Assembly: GCA_016874005.1 (NCBI GenBank)
Contig: VGVQ01000001.1
Span: 1-64,000, forward strand
Length of the DNA stretch: 64,000 nt
DNA from: Gemmatimonadota bacterium
Lineage (GTDB): Bacteria > Gemmatimonadota > Gemmatimonadetes > Gemmatimonadales > GWC2-71-9
Reading direction: 5' to 3'
Shown: one piece after another, positions 24,838 through 33,206 of the stretch
How the letters are laid out: each line of letters starts with the position of its first letter
Position numbering within the stretch: the first letter of the stretch is position 1
Translations under genes and position numbers: made by a program
The notes under the pieces: model-generated
Seen by the model: the letters and a program-made list of their open reading frames with translations, nothing else
What the model was told of the DNA's origin: nothing
The model's database searches: none

Positions 24838-25508
24838 GCCTGGCCCTGTTCTGGAGCAGCGGCAAGGACGCCGCATGGGCATTGCACCTGCTCCGGCAAC
24901 AGGGAGTCGACGTCGCGGCCTTGATCACGACCTTTGCGGCCGCGACCGGCCGGGTCACCAGTCATGGGGTTCGCCGCTCCGTGGTACGACGACAAGCTGC
25001 CCAGGTCGACCTCCCCCTCATCGAGGTGGACCTGCCGTGGCCGTGCTCCAACGAGATGTACCAATTCGCCGTCGGGGCCACCCTCCTCGACCTCAAACGG
25101 CGCGAGGGAATCACCGGGGTGGCCAGCGGCGACTTGTTCCTCGCGGACGTCCGGGACTTCCGGCGGCGCCTGGCGGCTCGCCATGGCCTGAGCGCCGAGT
25201 TCCCGCTCTGGGGGATCCGGTCCGATCTGTTGGCCCGGCGGATGCTCAGGGCTGGCGTCGAGGCCTGGATTACCTCGGTGGACGCCGCCAGAACCGATCG
25301 GACCTTGGTCGGTGCCCGGTGGTCGGAGGAGCTGCTTCGTGCCCTGCCCTCGGAGGTCGACCCCTGCGGCGAGCGAGGCGAATTCCACACACTCATCACC
25401 GGCGGACCGATGTTCGCCGCGCCGATCCGGGTCGATCGAATCGCCGACCTGGAGGTGGACGGAATGCCCGCCGCCGACTTCGATGTCGCGATACCGGCGG
25501 CCCGATGA
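24834..25508 (+). CDS. DUF71/COG2102 PP-loop ATPase, B12-salvage subgroup
   Basis: This 224-residue PP-loop ATPase has the motif FWSSGKDAAWALHLL at the N-terminus, GVASGDLFLADVRDFRRRLA in the centre and VDPCGERGEFHTLITGGPMF near the C-terminus, all standard for the Dph6/DUF71 family. In eukaryotes the family makes diphthamide. Published comparative genomics of DUF71/COG2102 assigned a bacterial subgroup to B12 salvage because it clusters with BtuB and cobalamin riboswitches, as seen here. The GTG start overlaps the btuB stop (GTGA). An amidation step on a corrinoid or its precursor is the likely reaction, but this is unproven. Confidence 0.8.
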   Translation: MSLALFWSSGKDAAWALHLLRQQGVDVAALITTFAAATGRVTSHGVRRSVVRRQAAQVDLPLIEVDLPWPCSNEMYQFAVGATLLDLKRREGITGVASGDLFLADVRDFRRRLAARHGLSAEFPLWGIRSDLLARRMLRAGVEAWITSVDAARTDRTLVGARWSEELLRALPSEVDPCGERGEFHTLITGGPMFAAPIRVDRIADLEVDGMPAADFDVAIPAAR

Positions 25509-25693
25509 ATTCCGCGATTCCTTCACCGTGCCGGCGGATCTGCCGATTGCGGCCGGACCTGATCTGCGACGGCTGCGGCCGCACCGTGGCGGAAATCGGG
25601 GCGTGGCTTTCTCTCTCCGCCGCGGATCGGGCCACGGTCATGGAGCGGACGGCCGATTGGACCGTTCGGGGCGACGACCGCGAGCGAATCTAG
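25505..25693 (+). CDS. DUF1289 small zinc-ribbon-like protein
   Basis: This 62-residue protein has the full family signature: SPCRRICRLRPD, then CDGCGRTVAEIGAWLSLSA with four cysteines, and a short helix ending WTVRGDD. The cysteines probably bind zinc. The ATG overlaps the stop of the DUF71 gene (ATGA), so it belongs to the cobalamin-regulated operon. Its molecular role is unknown. Its TAG overlaps the stop of the convergent methyltransferase gene by 4 nt. Confidence 0.82.
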   Translation: MNSAIPSPCRRICRLRPDLICDGCGRTVAEIGAWLSLSAADRATVMERTADWTVRGDDRERI

Positions 25694-26289
25694 CCCCGGT
25701 TACCGAACAGCCTCGGGATGAACTTCGGGGTGGTGGCCTGATAACGCCGGTAGCTCTCCCCGTGGGCCTCGACGAGGTGCTCCTCTTCGCCCTGAACCCG
25801 GCGGGGCAGCCACCAGACCAGGATCGCGGTCGCAAGCAACAACGGCAGACTTCCCATCGACACGCCAAAGCCGATGCACGCCAGGAACCCGCCGCTGTAG
25901 AGCGGGTGCCGGACCAAACGGTACGGGCCATGGGTGACCAGCGACGCTCCGGCTCGGGTCGAGGTGGATTCGCTGATGTTCACGCCGATGCTGGCGAGGG
26001 TCCACCAGAGCCAGGCCCACGCAGCCATCGCGAGGGCGAGGCCGGCCAGCCGCACCCCGTCGGGAAGAGTCACCGTGATCCAAGGCACCGTCGCCGGGGC
26101 GACAATCGGAAGGAGCAGCGCGGCCCAGACGATCAGGCCAAACCCCACCCTGACCCAGACTGCCGGCAACCCGTCCGGTCGCGCCGGCAAGGCCCCGCCG
26201 AGGCGATGGGCGCGAGCCCGATAGAAACCGGAGGTGGTGATCATCGCGGCAAGCATGATGCCGTTGACCCACCTGAAGAATTCGTCCAT
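25690..26289 (-). CDS. Membrane methyltransferase, ICMT/PEMT-like
   Basis: This 199-residue integral membrane protein has four to five helices. It carries the family signature GPYRLVRHPLYSGG near residue 123 and a conserved C-terminal EEEHLVEAHGESYRRYQATTPKFIP, read in pieces, which contains the SAM-binding Glu and Tyr. The isoprenylcysteine/phospholipid methyltransferase superfamily includes many bacterial members of unknown substrate. It follows the iron operon's porin gene on the same strand with an 17 bp gap, so it may be transcribed with it. Confidence 0.82.
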   Translation of the reverse strand: MDEFFRWVNGIMLAAMITTSGFYRARAHRLGGALPARPDGLPAVWVRVGFGLIVWAALLLPIVAPATVPWITVTLPDGVRLAGLALAMAAWAWLWWTLASIGVNISESTSTRAGASLVTHGPYRLVRHPLYSGGFLACIGFGVSMGSLPLLLATAILVWWLPRRVQGEEEHLVEAHGESYRRYQATTPKFIPRLFGNRG

Positions 26290-26306
26290 CGGCTCCGCCG
26301 CTTCAG

Positions 26307-27476
26307 TCAGAAATAGGTTGCGATTCCCAGCTGCCAGCCGGCCGCGCGGACCCGAGGATTCCCTTGGAGGTCACGGGTCCAGGTGTTGCGGTAGTTGGCC
26401 CGGAACACGGTACCGGGCACCGGGCGGAAGCTCACCCCAACGGTCACGGCGTCGATTTCGTCTCCCCGGGGCAGGTCGGTGGAAGAGAACCGGCCGACGT
26501 TGAAATCGACCCGTTCGATCCGACCGACCAGACTCACCTCGGGTCGGTCGAGACCGCGAATCCGAGGTCGCCACACCGGAGCCACCACGTCGAGGTAGCC
26601 GCCCCACTGGCGATCGCCCGACGATTCTCGAAGCGCCTCCGGCAGATCGAGCGACACGGTGGCAACCTCACCTCGAACCTCGATCCCGCCCACCGCGGTG
26701 GTGAGGTCCACCGCCATCATCGTGAGTGAACGCTTGCTATCCACCACCACGCCGTCGACCCGGTATCGGTTGAATGCCCCGGTATAGATCGACCACCCGA
26801 TCTCGCCCCAGTTTCGCGACTGCGCCGCGAGACGAACCGACACCGCCGGCGAACCGTTGTTGTCCTCGGCGAAACGATCCTCGGTCTTGCCGTCGGCGAG
26901 CCGGGTCCGGCCGCTGCCGTTGTTCACCACTCCGTCGGTCAGGCCATTGGTGAGGTAGGCGTCATAGGAGAATACCGTCGCCCGGCGGCCGAACCGTCCA
27001 TGGATCCCGAGGCCGACTTCCGAGAGGGTCGCGGGAAGGACTTCGGTCGAGACCAGCGGTCGCTCGATCACGTCGTAGCGCGGGCCATCGTGGTTGACGT
27101 TGAACGCGCCGATCGGCGGCAGCAGAATGCCGCCCCGCACCACCAGGTGGGGGCTGATGGTGTAATCGAGGAGCGCGGTCTCGAGCGCGATCTCCTCGGT
27201 GCCGTGCTCGAACTCGAGTTCCGAGGTGAACCGGAGCCTCCGGCCGACCGCCGAATAGAAGAAGATGTTGAAGCGCCGCAACTCCATCGAGAGTCCGTCG
27301 CTCAAGCCGTCGGTCACGAACCAATTGGTGTTGCCTTCGAGGTAGCCACCGACCGCGGTGCGGGAGTTGCCCACCAGATACGGGCGCTGGTAGATGCCGC
27401 CCTGCACCAGGGTGGTGTCCTGGGCCAGCGCCGGTGTCGCCACCGCGACGAGGAGCACCACCACGCCGGTCTTCAC
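26307..27476 (-). CDS. Phosphate-selective porin-like outer-membrane protein
   Basis: The protein has 389 residues. The signal peptide ends VATPALAQ. The mature part reads as alternating beta strands with turns (YLEGNTNWFVTDGLSDGL, RFTSELEFEHG, HLVVRGGILLPPIGAFNVNHD) and a terminal aromatic residue (LGIATYF), as in porin O/P-type barrels. The GTG at 27476 overlaps the Rieske stop as GTGA. As the last core gene of the iron operon it may admit the substrate or a chelate across the outer membrane. Specificity is not shown by sequence. Confidence 0.75.
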   Translation of the reverse strand: MKTGVVVLLVAVATPALAQDTTLVQGGIYQRPYLVGNSRTAVGGYLEGNTNWFVTDGLSDGLSMELRRFNIFFYSAVGRRLRFTSELEFEHGTEEIALETALLDYTISPHLVVRGGILLPPIGAFNVNHDGPRYDVIERPLVSTEVLPATLSEVGLGIHGRFGRRATVFSYDAYLTNGLTDGVVNNGSGRTRLADGKTEDRFAEDNNGSPAVSVRLAAQSRNWGEIGWSIYTGAFNRYRVDGVVVDSKRSLTMMAVDLTTAVGGIEVRGEVATVSLDLPEALRESSGDRQWGGYLDVVAPVWRPRIRGLDRPEVSLVGRIERVDFNVGRFSSTDLPRGDEIDAVTVGVSFRPVPGTVFRANYRNTWTRDLQGNPRVRAAGWQLGIATYF

Positions 27477-27901
27477 CAATCGTCCCCCGCCGCCGGCAGC
27501 TCGATCACCACGTGCTCGGCTTCGACACTGGTCGCCAGCCGTTGCAGCGGCCGCTGGGTCGGCCCCTTGAGCACCGCGCCGGTGTTGCTGTACTCGCTGC
27601 CATGGCACGGGCAAACCAGGTGATCGCCACCCGGCTCCACCTGACATCCGCGATGCATGCAGCGGGTGGACACCGTGGAGTAGTTGCCATCGTCGTCGCG
27701 GTAGACGAAGAGCGGGAACCGCAACCGGGGCGCGTCGACCAGCACGAAACGGCCCTTGGCGAATTCCGCCACCGGGATCGCGAGCCGGTTGTCGAGGACT
27801 TCGGGGTTGACGTAGTAGAAACCGCCGCAACCGGAGAGCGACGCGCCGAGTACGCCGAGGGACAACCGCTCGACCCGCTCGAGAAAATCCCGCCGTCTCA
27901 C
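27473..27901 (-). CDS. Rieske [2Fe-2S] lipoprotein
   Basis: This 142-residue protein begins with a twin-arginine-like RRRDFLERVERLSLGVLG region followed by a lipobox LSGC, so it is probably exported folded and lipidated. The cluster ligands are in RCMHRGC and CPCHGSEYS, followed by GAVLKGPTQRPLQRL, all as in Rieske proteins. The GTG at 27901 overlaps the cytochrome stop (GTGA). It likely passes electrons to or from the adjacent dihaem protein in the periplasm. Confidence 0.88.
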   Translation of the reverse strand: MRRRDFLERVERLSLGVLGASLSGCGGFYYVNPEVLDNRLAIPVAEFAKGRFVLVDAPRLRFPLFVYRDDDGNYSTVSTRCMHRGCQVEPGGDHLVCPCHGSEYSNTGAVLKGPTQRPLQRLATSVEAEHVVIELPAAGDDW

Positions 27902-29154
27902 AGCGACCTCAAATACGCCAGGATCAGCTCTTGGCGGTCGGGCGCGAGACCTCGGAAGGCGGCCCGACTCGTCGCCGCCTCGCCGCCGTGGTGTTCGATC
28001 GCCTCGCGGATCGATCGCGCCCGCCCGTCGTGGAGCAGGAAGATCCGCCCGCCCTGGGCCGCCTCGGCGAGGCCAAGCCCCCACAGCGGCGCCGTCCTCC
28101 ATTCCGAAGTGGTGGCCCGGCCCTCGGTGTAGCGGTCGTCGAGCTCAGGCCCCATGTCATGCAAGAGGAGATCGGTGTAGGGATGGAAAGTCTTCCGGTC
28201 GAGGTCCTTGATCGGCGACGGCCCGGTCGTCAGCGCCGGCAGATGACACTTCGCGCAGCCGATCTGGGCGAAAAGCGCTCCGCCGAGCTTGACGGCGGGA
28301 TCGTCCCCGTTGCGCCGCGGTGGCACCTTCAAGGTCTTGAGGTAGAACACCACGTTGGCCACCACGCTCGAGGGAACCTCGGGGTCGGGCGCGTCATCGC
28401 CCGCGAACGGTCCGACCGCCGGGTTGACGGGGTCCTCGGGCAACAGGTCCGTGGTGAGCCCCATGTCTTGCTGATACGCCGTCACCGTCTGATGGAGCAG
28501 GTTGATCGCGGAACCCTTCTTGCCGAATCGCCCGATGTATTTGCCGTCGACCGGCACCGGCCGGCTGGCCTCCACATCGAAGAGCAGATCGAGTCGCTCG
28601 ACTTCCGCGAGGAAATCGCTCGGTTCGAGGAGCTGGAGCCGCCCGGAAATCCCGTCCCCGTCGGCGTCGAAGGGGTCCGCCAAGGCGATCAGGGTCGAGT
28701 CCGACACCGCCTCGAGGAAGCCAAGCCCCGACACGGCCGGCGCCGTGAAGACCGCGACACCGGTTGCGGAGGCGGGGACGACCTCGGCGAGATAGTTCAG
28801 GACGGCGCGATTCTGCACCTGCGGGCCGCCGTGAGTGCGCATCGGGTCGAAGCCGCCCGCGAGGGCCCGGCCGAATCGGGTCAGGTTGAAAACCGGGTGG
28901 CCTTTGCCATCGCCGACATGACAGCTGGCGCAGGCGGGCGCGACGAAGATCGGTCCCAGTCCCTCCGCCGCCCCGAAGGTTCGGCTGAACTCGCGATCGC
29001 CGGCCAGGTGGCGGGCGACTTGGACACCGGTCAAGCCCGGAAGGGTGCCGTCGAGGACGGCGTCGTCGCTGGGTGCCTCCGGCACGAGCGGGCTGCAGCC
29101 CGTCACCAGGACCGCCGCCCAGCGAACGATCCCGGCCCCGAAGCGGCCTCTCAT
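27898..29154 (-). CDS. Dihaem c-type cytochrome, DUF1111 family
   Basis: This 418-residue protein has two CxxCH haem sites: CASCH near residue 75 and CAKCH near residue 301. Family motifs include GLGPIFVAPACASC, FDADGDGISGR and PYTDLLLHDMGPEL. An N-terminal lipobox-like VTGC suggests a lipoprotein. DUF1111 proteins resemble MauG/dihaem peroxidases and are often called thiol oxidoreductases without proof. The ATG overlaps the dtxR stop. Placement with feoAB suggests a redox job on iron or an electron sink linked to the Rieske protein. Confidence 0.85.
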   Translation of the reverse strand: MRGRFGAGIVRWAAVLVTGCSPLVPEAPSDDAVLDGTLPGLTGVQVARHLAGDREFSRTFGAAEGLGPIFVAPACASCHVGDGKGHPVFNLTRFGRALAGGFDPMRTHGGPQVQNRAVLNYLAEVVPASATGVAVFTAPAVSGLGFLEAVSDSTLIALADPFDADGDGISGRLQLLEPSDFLAEVERLDLLFDVEASRPVPVDGKYIGRFGKKGSAINLLHQTVTAYQQDMGLTTDLLPEDPVNPAVGPFAGDDAPDPEVPSSVVANVVFYLKTLKVPPRRNGDDPAVKLGGALFAQIGCAKCHLPALTTGPSPIKDLDRKTFHPYTDLLLHDMGPELDDRYTEGRATTSEWRTAPLWGLGLAEAAQGGRIFLLHDGRARSIREAIEHHGGEAATSRAAFRGLAPDRQELILAYLRSL

Positions 29155-29834
29155 CGCGGCCCCCGGGAGCAGAGCAGCAAGGCGGCCAGGTCGTGGCCGA
29201 CGATCCGTTCTCCCGAAGGGGCCCGCACCGTCATCGGGCCTCGGAACGGCTGCCGATCCACCACCGTGACCGCGGTTCCCGGCACCAATCCCGCGTCGGC
29301 GATGTACCGGAGCCGGGCGGCGTCGGCCGAATCGACTCGCCGAACGACGACGGCGTCACCGACCGCCACCTCGCTGAGCGGCACATGAGCGAGCTCGAGC
29401 ATCTCGCCGTTCGCGCCGGGAATGGGGTCGCCGTGGGGATCGACCAGCGGATTGCCTAACGCCGCGGCCATCCGTTCGACCAGCACATCGGACACGGCGT
29501 GCTCCAGCCGCTCCGCCTCGTCGTGCACCGTGTCCCACGAGTAGTCGAGCCGGGCCACCAGATAGGATTCGATGACTCGGTGCCGGCGGAGCATTCGAAG
29601 CGCGATCCGGCGGCCTTCGGCGGTCAGCTTCACCCCCCGATACGGCTCGTGGGCCAGGAGACCCTGCTCCGACAGCCGTTTGATCATCCCGCTGACCGAG
29701 GCCGGAGCGAGGTCGAGCGCCTGAGCCAGGTCGGTCGTGCCGGCGGCCTCGCCGCCCTGGGTGAGGTGGAAGATCGCCTTGAGATAGTCCTCGCTGGAGC
29801 GAGTCAGGGGTTCCCGGATCGTGTCGGCGGTCAT
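29151..29834 (-). CDS. DtxR/MntR-family metal-dependent repressor with FeoA-like domain
   Basis: This protein has 227 residues. The winged helix (SEDYLKAIFHLTQGGEAAGTT, then LDLAPASVSGMIKRLSEQGLL) is followed by the metal-binding dimerisation region with H-x-x-E-x-x-RLEH (DTVHDEAERLEHAVSD) and HGDPIPG. A C-terminal SH3-like FeoA domain follows (PLSEVAVGDAVVVRRVDS). The ATG at 29834 is chosen over 29840 because GAGGAGA lies 7 nt upstream. It lies inside the iron operon and probably represses it through the box at the operon promoter. Confidence 0.88.
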   Translation of the reverse strand: MTADTIREPLTRSSEDYLKAIFHLTQGGEAAGTTDLAQALDLAPASVSGMIKRLSEQGLLAHEPYRGVKLTAEGRRIALRMLRRHRVIESYLVARLDYSWDTVHDEAERLEHAVSDVLVERMAAALGNPLVDPHGDPIPGANGEMLELAHVPLSEVAVGDAVVVRRVDSADAARLRYIADAGLVPGTAVTVVDRQPFRGPMTVRAPSGERIVGHDLAALLLCSRGPR

Positions 29835-29845
29835 GGCCATTCTCC

Positions 29846-32068
29846 TCAGGCGGACAGCAGTCGCCAGGTTTGCGCCACCACGAAACAGACGGCGACGCCG
29901 AGCGCGAGGGGTAGCAGGGTGGCGACGGCGGTCCATCGCCAACTCTTGGTTTCCCTGAAGATCGTGTAGATCGTCGTCGAGCACGGGTTGTGGAGCAGCG
30001 AGAACAGCATCAGGCAAAGACCGGTCAGCGCGGTCCACCCCGCGCCGCGGAGCAGGCGCTCCACGTCAGCCGCGTTGTCGAACTCGAACATGACCCCCGC
30101 GCCCGCGCCGACGCCGGCGATCTTCGCCGCGTGAACCGTGAGCATCAGGATGCTCGGCACCACGATCTCGTTGGCGGGGACGGCCACGATGTAGGCGAGC
30201 AAGATGACGCCGTTCAAACCGATCAACAGGCCAAGCGGGTCGAGCCACTGGACCACTTGCTGGGCGATCGAGACCCCGCCGATCGACACATTGGCCACTA
30301 ACCAGATCAGGGCGCCCGCCGGCGCGGCGAACACGATCGCGCGCCAGAGCACGATCAGGGTCCGGTCGATCAGGCTGGTGTAGAGGGTCTGGAGAATCCT
30401 CGGGGGTCGATAGGGCGGCAACTCGAGGCTGAAGGTCGTCGCTTCGCCTTTCAGCGCGGTCCGGGTCAGCAGCCAGGACGAGAGGAACATGATGAGGATC
30501 CCGAACATGGCGATCCCGACGACGGCCGCGGCCGACACCAAGCCCGCCAAGTGCGCCGGAGCCAACGTTCCGAGGAAGATCGAGGCAATCAGGATCTGGG
30601 TTGGCCAGCGCCCGTTGCAGAGCGAGAAGTTATTGGTGATGATGGCGACCAGTCGTTCCCGCGGACTGTCGATGATCCGGGTCGCGACCACCCCGGCCGC
30701 GTTGCAGCCGAATCCCATGCACATGGTAAGCGCCTGCTTCCCATGGGCCCCGGCCCGTTGAAACAAGCGATCGAGATTGAACGCCACCCGGGGCAGGTAG
30801 CCGAAATCCTCGAGCAGCGTGAACAGCGGGAAGAAGATCGCCATCGGCGGCAACATGACGCTGACGACCCACGCGGTGGCGAGATAGACGCCGTCGAACA
30901 AGAACCCGGAGAGCCACCAGGGCATCCCGATGCCCGAGCCGAGTTGCCGGAGGAGCGGGTGGATCGAGTCGATCAGCAGGGAGGACAGCAGTGCCGAGGG
31001 CACGTTCGCCCCCGCGATCGTGACCCAGAACACCACCATCAGCATCACCAGCATCAGTGGAAATCCGAACCATCGGCTGGTCAGCAGGCGGTCGAGGGCC
31101 CGATCGACGTCGAACTTGGCCCGCTGGAGCCCCGCCAGCACCGCGCCATCGGCGATCAGCTTGGCGGCCGCGTAGATGCTCGCCGTCAGGGTGTCCTGGA
31201 AATCGGCGCTCATCCGCCATCGCTCCTGGGTCACCGCGTCGAGCAACTCGCGCTGGGCTTCCGACAACTCGACCGGCTGGCGTGGAGGCTCTTTCGGGGC
31301 CCGCCATTCACCGGTCGCCAGGCTGCCGATTTCGCCGCTTTGGACGGCTTGAACCACCCGCTCGTCGCCGTTCAAGAGCCGAAGGGCCACCCAACGAGTG
31401 TTGGGGAGCCCCGGAAAGGCGGCGGCGATGAGCGGCTCGATCGCCCCGATGGCCGTTTCGACGGCGGCGGGATGGCGCTCGATCCGATAGGGCGTGCCCC
31501 GGCGGGCGCCGGCAGCGACCTCGCGGATGGCCTGCCGCAGCTCGGCGAGGCCTTCGCCCCGGCGGATCGCGGCCGGCACCACGGGAACGCCTAACGATCG
31601 CTCGAGCTTGGCGGCGTCGACCCCGATGCCGTGCCGGCGGGCCTCGTCCATCAGGTTGAGGCAAATCACCACCCGGTCGGTGATCTCGAGAACCTGCAAC
31701 GCCAGATTGAGGTTGCGTTCGAGCCGGGTGGCGTCGAGGACCACCACCGTTACGTCAGGCCGGCCGAAGAGAATGAAATCGCGGGCGACCTCTTCGTCGG
31801 CGCTGCCGGCCTGGAGCGAATAGGTGCCCGGGAGGTCCACCAGCCGAAACCGCTTGCCGGCGTCGAGATAGCCGCCCTCCGCCCTGGCCACCGTCTTGCC
31901 CGGCCAGTTGCCGGTGTGCTGCCGTAACCCGGTGAGAGCGTTGAACACCGTGCTCTTGCCGGTGTTGGGATTGCCCGCCAGGGCCACGACGTGGTCGAAT
32001 TTGGTGGAGGGTCCGGCCAACTGCACCAGATCCCGCCCTCCCGCCCTCGGAAGCACCGCGCCCGTCAT
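29846..32068 (-). CDS. feoB: Ferrous iron transporter FeoB
   Basis: This 740-residue protein has the N-terminal G domain: G1 GNPNTGKST, G3 DLPGTYSL and G4 NLMD. A GDI-like helical region follows and then the membrane core with two Gate repeats (LFTLLEDFGYLPRVAF and a later ILMLTVHAAKIAGVGAG region). The length is normal. The start overlaps the stop of the DtxR-FeoA fusion by 4 nt. It imports Fe2+ across the inner membrane. Confidence 0.95.
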   Translation of the reverse strand: MTGAVLPRAGGRDLVQLAGPSTKFDHVVALAGNPNTGKSTVFNALTGLRQHTGNWPGKTVARAEGGYLDAGKRFRLVDLPGTYSLQAGSADEEVARDFILFGRPDVTVVVLDATRLERNLNLALQVLEITDRVVICLNLMDEARRHGIGVDAAKLERSLGVPVVPAAIRRGEGLAELRQAIREVAAGARRGTPYRIERHPAAVETAIGAIEPLIAAAFPGLPNTRWVALRLLNGDERVVQAVQSGEIGSLATGEWRAPKEPPRQPVELSEAQRELLDAVTQERWRMSADFQDTLTASIYAAAKLIADGAVLAGLQRAKFDVDRALDRLLTSRWFGFPLMLVMLMVVFWVTIAGANVPSALLSSLLIDSIHPLLRQLGSGIGMPWWLSGFLFDGVYLATAWVVSVMLPPMAIFFPLFTLLEDFGYLPRVAFNLDRLFQRAGAHGKQALTMCMGFGCNAAGVVATRIIDSPRERLVAIITNNFSLCNGRWPTQILIASIFLGTLAPAHLAGLVSAAAVVGIAMFGILIMFLSSWLLTRTALKGEATTFSLELPPYRPPRILQTLYTSLIDRTLIVLWRAIVFAAPAGALIWLVANVSIGGVSIAQQVVQWLDPLGLLIGLNGVILLAYIVAVPANEIVVPSILMLTVHAAKIAGVGAGAGVMFEFDNAADVERLLRGAGWTALTGLCLMLFSLLHNPCSTTIYTIFRETKSWRWTAVATLLPLALGVAVCFVVAQTWRLLSA

Positions 32069-33135
32069 TGGCCGGTCTCCCGATCCGAGGGGACTCGCCG
32101 GATGTAGATACCACGGGCCTGCGGCCGGCGCAGCGCGATCAGCGCCCCGCGCACCCGATAGGCCATGGGATCTCCCGAGGGGCTGCGAAACTCGGCCCGA
32201 ATCGGCGTCCCCGGAAGCACCCCGAGGTCGAGCAACCGGCGCCGCTGGGGGCCCTGCACCGTCGGAGCGATCTGGACGACCTCGGCCGTCTCACCGGCCT
32301 CGAGGGTGTCGAGCCGGTCGAGCGTGGCGGTGTGGCCGTCCTCTTCGGTCACCCGGTCCACCGTGACCGCCGAGGCCGAAAGCCGATCGAGCCGCTGCGG
32401 CTGACCGCCGATCAGCACTTCGAGCCCATCGCCCGACGCCGCGACGACCTTGACCGGCACCGAGCGAAAGACGCCGAGATCGAGCAGCCGATGGTAGACA
32501 GTGGCGGGCTCGTCCTCGAGGTGAACCACCAGGGCCGTCTCTCCAGGTGCAAGAGTAGTCAATGGAACCCCGGTGGGAGGCGGCAACTCCCCCCGGGCGG
32601 TAGGGATCGGATCTCCGTGCGGGTCGACGGCGGGGTGACCCATCCGGGCCGAGAGCCGCTCGGTGTCGGCCTCGGTGAGTCGATGCTCGGCCGCCTCCGC
32701 CAGATCGTGCCACTCGATCGGAGAGGCGCCGGTTCGGTCGGCGAAGTACCGCTCCAGCAACCGATGGCTCCGGAGAACCCGGAGGGCATAAGTGCGACCC
32801 TCGGTCGTCAGCGCCACGCCCTGGTCGTCGAGCACCGCGAGACCCCGCTGCCCCAGCTGCTCGAGATACCGATGCGCCTCGCCTCGCCCCACTTGGAGCA
32901 CTCCGGCAAGACTCTCGGTGGTCGCTCGGCGATCAGCCAACTCGCAGTTCACCAGGTGCTTGAGGGTGTCCTCGATTCGGACCCGCTCCATCAGTCCGCG
33001 GCGGCGCTTGAGGACCGCCAACAGGCCCCAACGGGGCCAGACGACGGCCAGCCCAACTACGGCGATGGCCGCCAACACCAGGATTGCTGCCGCCGGTTCG
33101 ATCAACTGGATGGCCTCGAAAGATGTTCGTGCCAA
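32065..33135 (-). CDS. Membrane-anchored DtxR-FeoA-FeoA fusion protein
   Basis: This protein has 356 residues. Residues about 13-35 form one membrane helix (AAAILVLAAIAVVGLAVVW). A winged helix and DtxR dimerisation-like part follow (about 50-185, including HDLAEAAEHRLTEADTERL and VDPHGDPIP). Two FeoA-type SH3 domains follow (about 188-262 and 278-350, each with an LLDLGV turn). FeoA normally is a separate 75-residue partner of FeoB. The start is a TTG directly after an in-frame ATG-TAG, with no ribosome-binding site and a 5' leader of only about 8 nt predicted from the promoter. First gene of the iron operon. Confidence 0.8.
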   Translation of the reverse strand: MARTSFEAIQLIEPAAAILVLAAIAVVGLAVVWPRWGLLAVLKRRRGLMERVRIEDTLKHLVNCELADRRATTESLAGVLQVGRGEAHRYLEQLGQRGLAVLDDQGVALTTEGRTYALRVLRSHRLLERYFADRTGASPIEWHDLAEAAEHRLTEADTERLSARMGHPAVDPHGDPIPTARGELPPPTGVPLTTLAPGETALVVHLEDEPATVYHRLLDLGVFRSVPVKVVAASGDGLEVLIGGQPQRLDRLSASAVTVDRVTEEDGHTATLDRLDTLEAGETAEVVQIAPTVQGPQRRRLLDLGVLPGTPIRAEFRSPSGDPMAYRVRGALIALRRPQARGIYIRRVPSDRETGQ

Positions 33136-33147
33136 CTACATCAACAC

Positions 33148-33178
33148 TTAGGATAAACTAAATTACCTGGTAAATCAA
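33148..33178 (-). promoter_or_regulatory. Iron-operon promoter overlapped by a DtxR-like box
   Basis: On the minus strand TTGATT (33173-33178) and TATCCT (33150-33155) are spaced by 17 bp. The palindrome TTAGTTTATCCTAA (33148-33161) covers the -10 element and resembles DtxR/IdeR/MntR operators. A second perfect dyad, TTACC-N-GGTAA, fills the spacer (33163-33173). A metal-loaded DtxR protein bound here would block initiation. Confidence 0.7.
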
Positions 33179-33206
33179 GTCGCCAGCGGTGATCCCCCCA
33201 AAGCGA

